A stretch of 64,000 nucleotides of DNA, from NCBI RefSeq assembly GCF_905404315.1, contig NC_066296.1, positions 8,370,001-8,434,000 on the forward strand, read 5' to 3'. Below are positions 10,066 through 25,000 of the stretch, piece by piece. How positions within the stretch are numbered: position 1 is the stretch's first letter; each line of letters starts with the position of its first letter. The notes under the pieces were generated by a model, which made no database searches, was not told the DNA's origin, and saw only the letters and a list, made by a program, of their open reading frames with translations. The position numbers were made by a program, and so were the translations under genes. This DNA is from Leptidea sinapis (Eukaryota; Arthropoda; Insecta; Lepidoptera; Pieridae).

Positions 10066-13000
10066 GGCGCTAGGGACAACCTAACAGACTCGGATTCGGG
10101 CTGCGTGTCCCCAGGCTCCCGAATAAAGGACTCAGCATCACCAGAACTAAAACGAATGGATTCTGGATACAAATCACCGAATGCACCAAGCAGTCCCTGT
10201 AATCCCAGAAGACAATTAAATACACCGCAAGATGACTTCAAAGAGGACTTCGCAAAAGCACAATTGGCGGAGGTTTTGGATAGAGATTCTGAGACCAGCT
10301 CTCTGAAGAGTAATCCCGTGAAAGAACATCTTGAACAAATGATCCTGAATACAGTTTCGGTGGAGGACAGGAGTTGCTTGGAGCAGATTCTGATGATGCT
10401 GTACAATTATCAAGCGTTGAGTAGCTCTGTCAGCGAGGAAGAGTTTTATCAGGTGATCATTGATTATTTTACATATTTATAAGGTTAATCAATTCTTTTA
10501 ATCTTTTGCTTGATCTTATCGATGCAAGGAAAAATATTACCATCGAAAATATTTCGTATTGCTTTCAATACAATATTTCCCTAAGATATTCGAATTCGAA
10601 TGAGTTATGGAAAGTAAGACATGAATCATCATGACTTACTTCATGATTAGCATCAGCTGATGATGAAAATCCATGGTCTCTTGAAATCCAACAGGAGACA
10701 AAAACGGAGATACCGGCATTTATTTATATGGTACTCATGTCATATCCACTCGGAAGAACCACGTAAAGCTTAAAATGATCTTGGAGAACGGCTTCCGTCA
10801 AGAAAGTTTGTTGATTTATAATTCTTTTTAGGATCAAATTAACTATGGTCATAAAAATCTCAAAAAATAAGATATGTAGAAAATAAATAAATGCAAATTT
10901 AGCTCTTTGAATTTTAGATAAAACCTTCTGTATAAAATTTTAGCTTCCATTGACAATCATTGTCAACCACGATTTACTCTGTCAAATGTTATAAATGTCA
11001 ACATGAATCCATTTGAATAAACACTACATAGCATAATTTAAAATTAAAATATGTATAAAATGTATAGTAACTAACGCAAATATCTTGTTTAGCAGACGAA
11101 ACCGAAGAGGATATGTGATTTAAGATCACGACCGGACACTGATTTAACATCGAAAACTCAAAAGGCAATAGCAACTGTCACACCATACAATCAAAAAGGA
11201 AAATCTGATTCACTCGAAAGCCTTTGCGAAGATAGAAAACCAAGCAATTTACTACAAGAGAGTGGTATCTTCGAAGGTGTTGAAAGTGAAACAAAAGAGA
11301 CTCAGACCGATCTTAACGATAGCTTTGAATGTAGCGGTGAGCTAAACACCGAAATACAACGACTGAATAGCATAAGAGAGAAACTAGAAAGGCAGAGTAG
11401 GAATAGGACGCTTAGTTCGAAAGACGAAGTTGACGGTTTAGAATGTAAGTGTGTTAAGTTAGGGAAGAAACATAAGCAGTATTACGAAAGAAGGCTTAAG
11501 TTCCTGGAGGGCAAGATATCGATATACGAAGCGGCACAGGATATTAAAGAATCGAAACTAGCGCAGCGATTGCAGAAGGAGTATTTGCTTGAGAATAGGA
11601 TACAAGTAAGTTTGTATTTTACAATATAAGACTTCTTAACTCGGTTTGGACTTATTATCCCGTAGCACGAATTCGGAGGTAAAAAATATTGTAGTTGATA
11701 GAACTTTTATCCACGATTATAATGATACCACTCTTATTACAAGATTATGCACCGTTTTCAAGAAAATAACGGAAAAAAGAACCTAATCTGAAACGGGTAT
11801 ACATAAAATTGTGGACGAGCGCTGTCATGTCGCCGGGAGGCTAGAAACTTCCTAATAACTGTCAGTTATAAATGAAAAACAGTAAAATGAAACGTAAAAA
11901 ATAGTTAGAGGTAGACGAGACGGCCTCGTCTATTATAATTTTTAGACTAAAAAGGCAGAGTATTAAAGCCAGTAAAAAAAACCAATTATTATTTTTCTTA
12001 TATTTACTTAGAATATTGTTGAGTTAATATTCTAACGGCCTTACAAATAAAATTGGCATAAAGTTATAACTAAGCATAAACCAAGAATATGTAAAATGTT
12101 TACATATAGACATTTTGCTTACGAATGGTTTGTTCGGACGTATAACGTTTCCCGCGTTTATTTGCAAGGCAGCTTGTCATTCGGAAAACGTCCTAATTAT
12201 CATTGTATTGACAGTGTTGTCAACGATATTGTAAACATTTTGTATTCTCTTTGTGTATCATCAGTTATAACTTTATACCAAGTTTATTTGTAAGGCCGTA
12301 TGTATATTTCCTATATTGCTTAATCCGTTTTCCTATAATGTTTATACTTTATTCCGTTTCTATTGAATGAAAATACATTTTTTAAATATTACAATAACAA
12401 ACATTTATCACCTACGTAATAATTACAATTTTAGAAACTATTATGTATTAGATTCCTAAGATAATATTTTCGTCATGAGTGAAGTAAAAATTGTAAATAA
12501 TAACTTTAATCATTCACAGGAGTTGGAAACACAGCTAGCCGACCTTCAAGATAAATATGAAAGATTAGAAGAAGATTGTTGTGAATTAGAAGAAATCGAA
12601 AATGACACCCGACTACATTGGCAACAGTACGTATATCAAGTTGATTCTTCAAAAAAATATAAACAGTAAATAAATAATCTTTTGGTGCAATTCAGTATTA
12701 TTTCAAACAAAATACAAATAACAGATCGCCTAAGTCTTTTTGCAAGTCAATATACTATACGATTATATATTTAAATTTGTTTTTTATAATAAAATAATTT
12801 CATAGTTTACTTACATTTCATAATTTATATAAAAACTAGCTGACCCAGCAAACTTTGATTTGCCATACTTTATATATTAATAAAAAGGTATAAAAAATAG
12901 ATGCCTACCTATTTTAAGACCTACCATATTTATCGACCTACAATAATTATTGTATTCGATTGCCATCTTGCAACCCTATGCAGATTTGTGGATGGAACAG

Positions 13001-16000
13001 AATAATATAAAATCGCGATACAAAATAGTTGTAGATCGTAGAAGGGCGAAAATTTGAAGTTGTATGTGGTTTTTCAATGCTGAATCATAATAAAAATAAA
13101 AATAAAAAAATTGTCATCATCATTTAGGGGTATGAAAAATACATGTTGGCCGATTCGCAGACCTACACTAATTTTCAAACAAATTGGTTTAGCCGTTTCG
13201 GAGGACTTTGGTAACAAATACCGGGACACGATAATATTATATATATATATATAATATTAAAAGTAATGTAATTTATGATAGTTTCGTAGTAGCCATGATT
13301 ATATTTTGCATGGAACCCTGAACTAATTCCTATAAAAACCATAAGTTAAAAATTATTACGTAAAAGGCCCATCAAAAATCGTTTCAGCCCTTTCGGATTC
13401 AGTAGAAGAGAACAATTAAAAAATATTTAAGAGTAATCATTTTATATTTTAGGCTTGAAATGGACTATGAGCTTTGTTCAGCGCAACTAAGAGATATGAC
13501 GGAGCAGAGGGAGTGTTCGAGGGCGCAAGCCGAGCGGCTTGTGGAGGAGTTGAACTCGAGAGAGTGCGCGCTGAGGGAGCGAGAGGTAATATCTTATAAT
13601 AGTGCAACAAAACACCAGCTATTGTAGGCCTTTGTCGATAGATTTACTCTCTTTTCTTGATTTTTTTTATGACAATAAGGGACAAGACGAGCAGGACGTT
13701 CAGCTGATGGTATTTGTAACGCTCCGCCCATTACAATGCAGTGCCCCTCAGGATTCTTGAGAAACTCAAAAATTCTTAGTATAGTAATTTCGATTACGTA
13801 ATAAGAACGTGGTGTTCGCGGCATGCACGTGCGACACAACCGCCTCGCTCGATAGTTTTTCCCTGACTGACTGCTCGTCGCCCGCTCTCGCCTGCACTCA
13901 CGCTGCACGCCGATTACACCCGAGCTAAGATGAATATCGAATCATCTGCGTACTCGCTTTTATGAGATAATATATAATATGTTTTCAGAATCACCTGATG
14001 TCACGCTTGGCAAATTTGGAGCGCGCGGTACCTGCCTTGATATCATGGAATGTTATCCGGGCTATCGGTGCAACTATCTCATCATGCAATAAGGTACTTT
14101 TAATATATGGACGACACAGACGAGTAAAAACAGAAGGACTCCACGCCGTGATATTAGCAAGTGAAGCACCGTTATGCTAGTGTGTGTGAGGTTACGGGGG
14201 ATACTAGTTACACAATTTTTTCTCCCTTAAATGATCATATATGGCCACAAATACTTATATAGTATCGTCTTATAATAAGTCTTCCAATTCGAATGTGGAA
14301 GTTGACAGACAGACGGATGAAGAGTGGAGTCTTAGCTTGCCCTATTTGAATACTCTTCGGATACAGTTAAATATTTAATTCTTAGAGAAGTTAGTTACCC
14401 ATCATTTGTAATAGAGTATCAAAGGCCAAGCAATCGAAAAAACTTAATAAAATCCAAGAAAGATCCAAGAATTCCAAAAACCAATAACATGTATGGCACA
14501 AGAATGCTCAGTAATATAAACCTAATATACAATTCGCCAGATAATATTCAAACTTTATATAAAATGAATGGAAAATATACAGTCGTACTAAAAAAACATA
14601 TTTAGAACAACAGCCACATTTATGTGAAGACCAATGTAAACATTAATATACGATTACTGTAATTATTGTAACTTTAGTAATATAACGCTGAAAACGCGAG
14701 CGACAACTTACCCAGATAAACCCTTTAGGGGTTTTCGTGGTATTTCGATATAGAAATTTTATTGTATGCTTCGTTTTGAACAATAAATAAAAAAAAGAAC
14801 CCCAGAAAGTGACCCTTCTAAATATTAATTACAATACAAAGAAGTTGGAGAATGACTGGTGTTTTGTCATTCTCCAACTTCCTAATTTGGGAGCCAATCG
14901 CAGCGTTAATGTTAACCCTTAAATAATTTGTGCGTCTAAATAGACCTAAACTCTTGCTGTTAGACAAGACATGATAACAGTCCAAGCTTATATTACTGTA
15001 GAGTGCATGACATCTGCGTCAGACATAAAAATTTATAACTATAAAAAATTTTTCCTCCCAAACTGCCTTAACCGCGAAATTATTGATTCTACTAAAAATC
15101 TTATAAGTCCGGGATACGCCTATTTCTTATACATAAGCCAGATTATTTTGTAATACATTGGTTAAACCGCAGGGCACGATAAGTTCTATATTTTTTTATA
15201 CGAAAATAAGGGACGAGACGAGTAGGACGTTCAGCTGATGGTAATTGATACGTCCTGCCCATTACAACTCAGTGACGCTCTGGATTTTTAAAACACCCAA
15301 AAATTCTGAGCGGCACCACAACTGCGTTCGTCACCTTGAGACATAAGTCGTCAAGTCTCATTTGTCCAGTAATTTCACTAGCTACGGCGCCCTTCAGACC
15401 GAAACATAGTAATGTTTAAAATGACTGCTTCACAGCAGAAATAGGCGCCGTTTAATTTTAATTTAATTTACAGGGAGTATTGATAAGTCGTATGGGCCCC
15501 TTCGGTCAGGACACAAGATCGGCGATAGCAGTTATAAAGCAGAATTCGGTATGCGAGCAGAGGAAATGTTCCGCGATGATAACCTGGAATGAGATGCAGG
15601 TCACCAGTGGCGGTACCGTGCGCCAGTTGGAGAAGCAGATCACCAAGTAAATAGATTGTTGTTACATAGCTTTAACACTTGGTAGTAGTATTCGTTGTTT
15701 TACTATGAACCGTTTGCCATCTTCAAATTTTATGTTTATTTTTTCAATGCAATAAAAATAGATACTACATTGTTTTCGTCAAGAAATCTATGATATCTAC
15801 AGTACTTCACTGTAAGCCAACGCCTGCAACTATATAAGGCGCCAATTGAGCCTCACATGGAGTTCATTTCTCACCTCTGGGCGGGTGCTCCCCCGTACCA
15901 GCTTCTTCCATGTGATCGCATACAACGAAGAATCGACGATCAAGTCATCTCCGATTTGCATGAATCTTTGACATTGCGTAGAGATGTGGGTTCTCTCTGC

Positions 16001-19000
16001 ATCTTCTACCGCATTTATCACGGGGAGTGCTCAGAGGAGCTGTTCGGGTTGATTCCAGCGGCCTAACTCCACCACCGGACATTACGTGCCAAGTACCACC
16101 CACATCACGTTGACTTCTGGCATTGCACAACCGCGCGTTTTGCAAGAAATTTCTTGGCTCGCGCAGCCACTTTGTGGAATCAATTACCGGCTGCCGATAC
16201 GACTTAGGGACCTTCAAGAAAAGACAATTCTCCCACCTTAAAGGCCGGTAACGAATCTCTTGACACCTGATGCTGCGGATGTCCATGGGCGGTTGCCTCA
16301 CCTCTCCCCATCCCGTGAGCCCAAAAAAAGCGTATAATTCTCTGCCACCTTACGCAAATAAACTGAATATTTAATAATGCATCATTGAAATAATTGATGC
16401 ATGACCTCACAAATCACAAATGCAGTAAGATTTATAACTGCACGATGAAAATTGTATGACATTAGTTTCATCATTTATGATAGCAGTTACTCAGGAAATG
16501 TGGAATGTAGAAGCTAATTTAGACCTTCTTGTTTATCATGACTGTAGGAAAATGACATTAATGTGGGTCAACATTCAATTTGGAGGTTGGTACAAGAAAC
16601 GAAACTTACGAGCAATGAACGCTACTTTTAAAATTATATTCACATATTGAAAATATTTTGCATATTTTTACAATGATCTATTGAATTTATTTAATGGTAA
16701 AATAAAATAATGGTATTTTATGGATGCTTGTGAAATATACAATGACACGATTAATGTTTTCAGATTATTAGCAGAAAAGAAACAGATTGAAAGACAGTCA
16801 GGTGAAGTGAGAAAGAAATTGGAAGCAAAAGTGGCAAAACTTGAAGGTGATCTTGATACCTTGAGGCGGCAGGTCGCAGCCACTATCAACGGTGCTGACA
16901 TAAAGAAGGATAGGATTGAAGAGAAGATAGTAGAGCTAGAGAAGAAGATTCGCCGTGAGGCAGAGAATGAAAAGGTTTGTTGCATGAATGGTGGCTATAT
17001 AAAAGATACTTTAAAATTGTTAGTGGTTAGATATTTTAAATAAATCTCAAAACATAAAAGAAAAACGACAAGACAATTTGTATTACTAATAAAATAACTG
17101 TTCATAAAAATGATTTTAAGAACTTTATTTCTCAAAAGAATATTACAATATTCACTTATGGAGAAAATATACTCTAATTATATGTGAGACGTGAGAATAT
17201 AACAATATCTATAATAGGTATATCGATTATTTTTCTTGTTTAACTATAAATATTAACAAAGTGGAAAAAACCAGTAAACACACACTAGATGAAACCCTTA
17301 AAGAAGAAAGAAAGAACTATACAATATAATCTAAACAACATTCATATATAAGTTACCTTCATTACACTAAAGAATATCAACTAATCACACAATACCATAA
17401 TACAAAAACTTTAGTGTATTACGCGACCGAGCGGCGCAATGCGCTTGCGCACACCGTCACCGCAATTTGTAAATATTATAAAGCCGTGACTACACTGCAA
17501 CTACAATTATTCGTTAATTTATTTTAAACCGCAATATAAGTACTTTTTTACAATCTATATATAAGTCTATAAAACCGATGTCTAATAATGTAACAATAAA
17601 GGTTGCCTTATTTCTATTTATTTGTTAGAGTCCGCTGATAAATGTTCTTGTTACATAAATATCTAAGTTAAATAAACCACGACATAATGTGTAACTATTA
17701 TATTATGCTTTAAGAAGTACAAACACTACATTAATAAATAATCCAGAACAGAAATTGAAGGTTTTTTAAAAGTATGGAAAGAGTATACATCGTTTATCCC
17801 TAATAAAATGCTCACAGATTTTTTTTATTTATTTACGGTGTGTGTGGATGATGCAGCTTCTGTACTCGATAACTTTTCTTTTGTATTAATTTACATTTAC
17901 TTTTTTGACGTACTCGTGTAAGGCATTTGTCGTTTGAGTATGTTTGTTGCATCACTTTACATATTATATTCTAATTGAAATGATTTGTAAAACCATGAAA
18001 ATGTTAATCTTGATTTAAAAGAGTGGCAATGAGTTTCTTGCTACTTATTCTCATTAGCTCAACCCTTTACGAAGTATCAGTAGATTCAATAAGAAAAATA
18101 TTTTTTGTGTCATTTCCGTGACCTACATGAATAAAGTGATTTTGGTTTGATTTGATTTCTAGAAGTATTACTATTAATGTTTTTAGGTACCAGCGGATCC
18201 ACTTACTAGCAGCAAAGTCAACGCACTTCTTATAAGACAACAAGAGATGAAGAACAGAATAGCAGAACTAGAGAAACGCGAGACGGCGTACCTCGAAATG
18301 TTATCGCAAGCAGATGACATGTGGGCAGAGATGGAGGGCAGTTACAAGAAGAAGATAGAAGAGTCACAGAATATCGAAAATGGTTTGAAGAATAAGGTGT
18401 GTTTTATAACAGATATTGCATTATTGTAAAAATGTGAAAAATCGCACATTATGTTAATGAACAAAGATCAACTGCGCAAAGTTCGACCACTATAATTATT
18501 TTTAAACATTACCGCACGCTCAGCCACATTCCCGCACGCTCGTGTCAACGTATGGGAAAGTGGTACTTTGCGAACGCAAATGCATGCGCAAAATCGAACT
18601 TTGTGCACGATAAAAGGAAAAAATAGTTTCCGAATTAACACTAAGTTGCTCTAAATCAAAACTTGCTTATCTTGTAACTAATCTCTTGTAAATAAACTAA
18701 AATCGTAAGCCGTGCCGTATCTGTGCTTAAATATTGTTTCAAAAAACCAATTTGAAACATTGTACAAAATATGCGAAGACAAATAAATTGAGTTGTAAAT
18801 TTTGGTCTGTTTTTCAGTTTGTTTTTGCACGCCAATCTCAAGAAGCAGCTTAAAAAGCCGATTAGACTAATGAATTATTTTATTCTAATCGATCCAAAAA
18901 TAAAAAGTTAATTGTTACAAACCGATTTCAAAGCGGACCAAGGGCTAGTAATAGATATGGTTTTCTGTTATACAGATAGAACTTACTACGCAGACAATTT

Positions 19001-22000
19001 AATAGGATCTTTCCTTTCTTTAACAGATTTATTGATCTTTCGGAGAGTAGTTTATGCTGATGCAAGTTAACCAAACATAGAATTTAAAAAAGGCATGAAA
19101 GGCATTTATTTTCTCAAAATTGGTTCCTTTAGAATTCTTTTTGATGTCATTTCTAATATTCTAGACACTACTACCGATTCGGAAAAAAATGGCGCTCTGA
19201 GAGAGAAGAAGAGCGCAAGAAACTCTCCCAGCATTCTTTTTTTGTGCTCTTTTTAATATCCGAGTCTTTTTAGTCAAATATACAATATTGTATTGTCATT
19301 GCTATTGCTATAAAATAATCATAATCTAGTCCCAGACTGTTGGATCACTTAGATATTCATCTGTGGAGTAGTAGGATTTACGACAGAGAATTTTTTTATA
19401 AAGCATTCAAATTTATTGATCGATAATGCCTGAACAGTGGCAGGACTTTATTATAAAAGTGTATAACATTTACCCTTAAAGCTATTATGTATCTTTTGAA
19501 GCCTACAAGAATTAGTTACAAGCAATCCCTTATTTCTAGCGTTATAATAATGAAAATCACTATTAAGAGCAAAAAGGTGACGATTATCGACAATATCCCT
19601 AACTTTTATTCCTTTAAATTTATCAGAAATAACAAAATACATGTTAAATAATTTTCACAGGTTTGTAAGTTAGAATCAGAACGGGACCAATGGAAGAAGT
19701 GCTTAGAGCCGCTAAAAAAGAAACTTCGTGAAATTGAGGAGTCTGAATCCGGTATGAGGATATCGTTGGAGAAGGCAGAGAGAGATGCAAAGGCACTGAA
19801 GGCTCAGAATACGAATCTAACAGCGATGTTCGGCAAAGCTGATGCTGAGGCTAAGAAGGCCGAGGCAGCATTCAAGTCTCTTGATATGAAATTTAGGGTA
19901 TGCAACATGACTATAAGATTTGGAATTAAGTTCTTCACTAAACTAGCTAATTGCATTTTATCGTACGTTTATAGAGAAATTATAATTGTAGAAATTCTTT
20001 CAATATTTTAAATATCGATGCTAAAATTTTAAATAATAGAAACGGGTTAAGTTATTTTTGACTTTTGCACCTTAGATCATTATTTTATATGTCTAGATCT
20101 ATCTAGAAAAAGTCACAGTCTACTGTGACAGATGAGAAAACGTCCAAAATTTTTGAGGTTGTCAGTAGCCTCTGCTTTGAGCAATGCATGCACTCTAACA
20201 CAAAGTGACATACAAATCGCGAGTGTAAGCGTAGCATGTCACGCACATTGAAATAATAAACCTGGCTGGTTTTTAACCGTCTTTAAAAAAGGAGGAGGTT
20301 ATTTTTTATGTTTGTTACCTCAACACTTTCGACTGGGTGAACCGATTTTGATAATTCTTTTTTTATTTTAAAGCTGGTGCTTCCCGTGTGGTCCCATTGA
20401 TTTGGTCCAGATCTGACAATGGCATCCATAAGAAAACCATAAAAGTCTTAAATTTGTGGGTGATAAATTTACGAATAACTCAATATCGCGTTAGGTTTTG
20501 ATTACGGAATCCATGACAAAGTAACGGACCTCTTCAATTCTTAGGAGCAAATTAACGATACTCTGCCGAATATTTTTTATGGTATCCGGATATTCAAGTC
20601 ATCTACCATAACATAGTTATGGTCAAGTAAGTGTCGTAGTCGAATATGATGATCCTTAACGACTTACAGTAAGGTTGCGATCTGTGGCAGAATTTCAACT
20701 GTCTGTAATCAAATTGCAAAGCACTTACGTTCATTGCTGCATTGAAAAATTTAGTATATCTACACATATTTAGATGTTAATGATTGTTAGTTAGTGTACT
20801 TCAAATTCACAAAAAATCATAAAATTAAAAAAAAAAAAACAAAAACAAAAAAACAACCGACTTCAAAAAAACTATTCCAAAACAATAGATATAATGTGCA
20901 TTAAAAATTATAAAAATAATTGCGTATTTTTATACAATCTAATTCTTGTTACGATAATTGTAATTTTTGGAGTCGGTGGTTATCCAAGATAGGTTTGTTG
21001 CTACATACATAGCTAAAGGTGAGACGTGTTTGAGTCGTGAGGGGGCGAGTGGCGAGAGCGGGTCGCGGCGGAAGACACCGATTCCAAAAATAACAATAAT
21101 CGTAATCACTGCATTGTTATGGGCAGGGCGTATCAATTACCATCAGCTGAACGTCCTGTTCGTCTCGACTCTTATTTTCATAAAAAAATGGCTATTTAAT
21201 TAGGATAATCAATTATTGCAGAAAGAAGTAGAACAACTACGTAGACTGAACAAACAGTTGGATGAGGATCTGAAAGGCCAACGAGAAGCGTCTAAGAAGA
21301 CCGAAGTAAAATTTGCTGGAGATCTAGATAGTATAAGGAAGGAACTGACCAGGGCTTGCAAAAATAATCAAGATTTGGAAGTCACTAATAGTGAACTTAA
21401 AGAGGAGGTATGTTTGCATATTTTTAATTTTTGGTCATGGTACCGATTAATCGAATATGAGTAACATTTTTACTCTATACTTCTAATTTGGTTTTATGGA
21501 TTTTATTAATATATTGGCTTTTGCTTCCATATGGTGGTTATGTATTGAGTAGTGTAGTTTTATGTTTAGATGAATGTTTTGCTAATTTTGCCATTTTATT
21601 TAAAACGCGTGAATGATTTAAAGTCGTTCAATTTTCATTTGCTTATCACGCATGCATGAAAGCTTTCACGGTTATGTTTACGCTCGGTGCACAAGACGCA
21701 TGTTGGAACAGTGATGTGTTTGCATGGAAGTAACTGAAGAAATTATAAGGAGGAAAATTTTCTCAGGTTGAATCTCTAGAAAAGCAGCTAGCGTTAACAC
21801 AAAAAGCGTTGAACGCGTGCAAACGGAAGTGTGACGAGAAGTTGAAAACGATGAGTCACGAGCTCTCGATTAAAACTGAAGAACTTGAGGAGATGAGGAG
21901 TGAAAGTATGAGGAAGACGTATCGCGCGTCTCGAGTGGATCTCAAGCCTGATAGAACTGAATATGTAGACGAGGGTTATTCTATTTATTCGACGGCGCCA

Positions 22001-25000
22001 AAGAATGATTTTGGAAGAATGCACCATAGCATGAGCTACATCACGTCCGAGGGTAGATGCTCTTGTCCATCTATGAGAAGTCAGTTAGTTAGTCAACTGA
22101 TAGAAGATCTATTCGATAGAATTCACAACAGTGTTGACGAAGATATAACGCGGCTGTGTCGCGAAATTGTTCCTGACAAAGGTGACGTCACAGATGAAGC
22201 TCGAGCAAAAATAACTAATTATCTATTGATGGCTATCTCCAAGGAGCTCATTAGATCTATAGGGGACGCCGACGCTAAGACTGATACAGAGGTAAGTTGG
22301 CTTTATTGTGACTAATATATAGCATTGCAACAGATTTTAAAGAATTAGGGGCAATTTAATAATCTCATAAATAACTCTGATGTATCTTAATATTCATTTT
22401 AACAAATCATAATCAAGTGCTTTGCTAGTATACCCTCGTGGGAGTTGTCGAGAATACTATACATTTTAGTATTTATTTAATAATGACTGGGCTTTTAAAA
22501 TTAACAGCAAGTCTTGAAACTGATTGATCTTAACAGTTTACGGCCGTTCCCAATATTCAGTCTATATCCGCTTGTGGCCTTCTTGAGATATAAATCGTAA
22601 CTATCTTTGACTTTTCTGTCCCAATAAACTTATCGACGGTAACTCACCTTATCCGTACTGCTGTCGCTGTAGCTGCTGCTACAAGCTGTCTGTCAATGTG
22701 AGGACGTATAGCTTACCAGCGATAGAAGTTTGTATGGAAATTGCAATTCACGCGTCCCAATATAAGGCGATAAGAATGACTTATCGGGTATATTGGCACA
22801 GCTTCAGATTATTGACAGCTAATTACTGACAGTTGAAGGTAGTATATTTATCTCTATGGATAGTATATTGGCAACGGCCGTTAACGAATCGATAGTAAAA
22901 AGAATTAATTATTTTGTAAAATTTCATCTCCTTTATAAATGTTTGACTATTTTAATGTTTGACTATTTTAATGATTTTGGTTTTGTTACTATGTCTAGAA
23001 GTTAGTTTTGAATGATATATTTCAGGAATGGCAGCGGGCTATATCGTCGATGACGTATTCGGTGCCATACAAGTCTGGCAACTGGTCTGGTAACGCCGGC
23101 GTAGTCCGCGGCGCCGCGAGACTTGCCAGCGTTAGTTGCGCATGCGCAGCCGCCAGGCTATGTGCCGCCGTGCCAGTACTGGCCGACACGATCAAAAAGT
23201 GTCAAGAGGTATGCTATTACATTCCGTCACATGAAATTTGTATTACCACATTTTTGTTTCAAGTTTTGTGAACTAGTCTAGATAATTGAAGCAACGGACC
23301 CTATTTCTGCCGAGTAGCAGTAATGTTTAAGCATTGTGTTTCGGTCTGTAGCTAGTGAAATGACTGGGTAAATGAGACTTAACACCTTATGTCTCAAGGT
23401 GACGAGCGCAATTGTAGTGCCGCTCAGAATGTTGGGTTTTTCAAGAATCCTGAGCGAGTTATGGACAGGGTGTATCAATTGCCTTGAGCTGAACGTCCTG
23501 CTGGTCTCGTCCCGTATTTTCATAAAAAATCTGGTGGTGAGGATATCATTTGACTATGTGGCATACAAGTCATCTGATGGTTTGTATGGTAACTTCCATC
23601 TTTTCCCCCACACTTCAGATTCTTGCCTTTTTAGTAAGCGCATCTACTAAATTGTCTTACTGTGCAGCCCATTTCAACTTAATTTTCTTTTAATGTAGTG
23701 TTTCTGTTTGCAGGAAGTCTTGGAACACGGCGATGTTAAAATAATGGAGGAGCAATTAGCGAATGCGATCGAGAGTATAGTTGTAAGTACAATTATTGTT
23801 AGATACTTTTATTTTATCAGTAGAAGGCTCCCTGACTTCTTCCGCTAAGCAGTGACGTGGCCCAATCACATTTGGATTTGAACTCTCATAACCAACAACC
23901 GGAGATGCTATGTTGGAATCAAGTAGAGTGTTGCAATATCTAGATTACTGGAAACTATGAAAACACTGGATTACTAGATTACGGGAAACTGCAACGTGAC
24001 CAAAGGAACCCAAAATACGCTTCGTAAAAGCTTTACTGTTCGCGGTTTTCCTCTACGCACCATTGACCTAGACTATACACCAGTGGGAGCCTCCTTTGCA
24101 CAGGATGCCGGCTAGATTATTGTTTCGGTCTGAAGGGCGCCGTAGCTAGTGAAATTACTGGGAAAATGAGACTTAACATCTTATGTCTCAAGGTGACGAG
24201 CGCAATTGTATTGCCGCTCAGAATTTTTGTTTTTCAAGAATCCTGAGCGGCACTTCATTGTAATGGGCGCATCAATTACCATCAACTGAACGTCCTACTC
24301 GTCTCGTCCCTTATTTTCATAAATAGAAAGCTATACCGGAAAGTAAGAAGCGGATGGATGTTCTCGAGATGTTGTACTGGAGTAGAATACTTGGGGTGCT
24401 ATGGACAGAGTTTCGGACCTACCTGTCCCTACTCCAAGAACTCGACATCAAGCACAGTTTATCGTCCATTGTCCAATGTCGTACCCTAACATTCTTCGGG
24501 CTGGTTGCGCGAGGTGGTCAAAGTCTTTTACGGCTTGTATTCCAAGCATGAGCCACATCGGCCGCGCGATGGACTGAGCAAATAAAGACAGTATCAGTCA
24601 AACCGCTGTACGAAATACAGTAGGAGAGCAGCGGTGAGCGGCGAGTGGCGAAGACAGCCCAGAAATAACATAGCATAGTCTGCCTGTGGGTGCCGGACAA
24701 CAATATATTTAATACTTAAATACGTATAAACGTCCAACGCCTTAACTCAGTCGTCACTGCCACTCAACTGAGCTCGGGGTCAGACGAAATAGCTGTAGCT
24801 ACAGGGTCGTTGGTGATATATCTTAGCACATATTTGCTAAATAGTTTTTTTGTTGCTTTATATTCTTTATGTTCAACTAAATTTGTGATTTTATTGATTT
24901 GCTCGTACAAATCATTGCTAAGCTATGTTTCTGTTTCAGAACTGCCCATCTTGTGCATTGGGGACAAATGCTATCGTATGGAGTACGGATGTCTAGTGCC

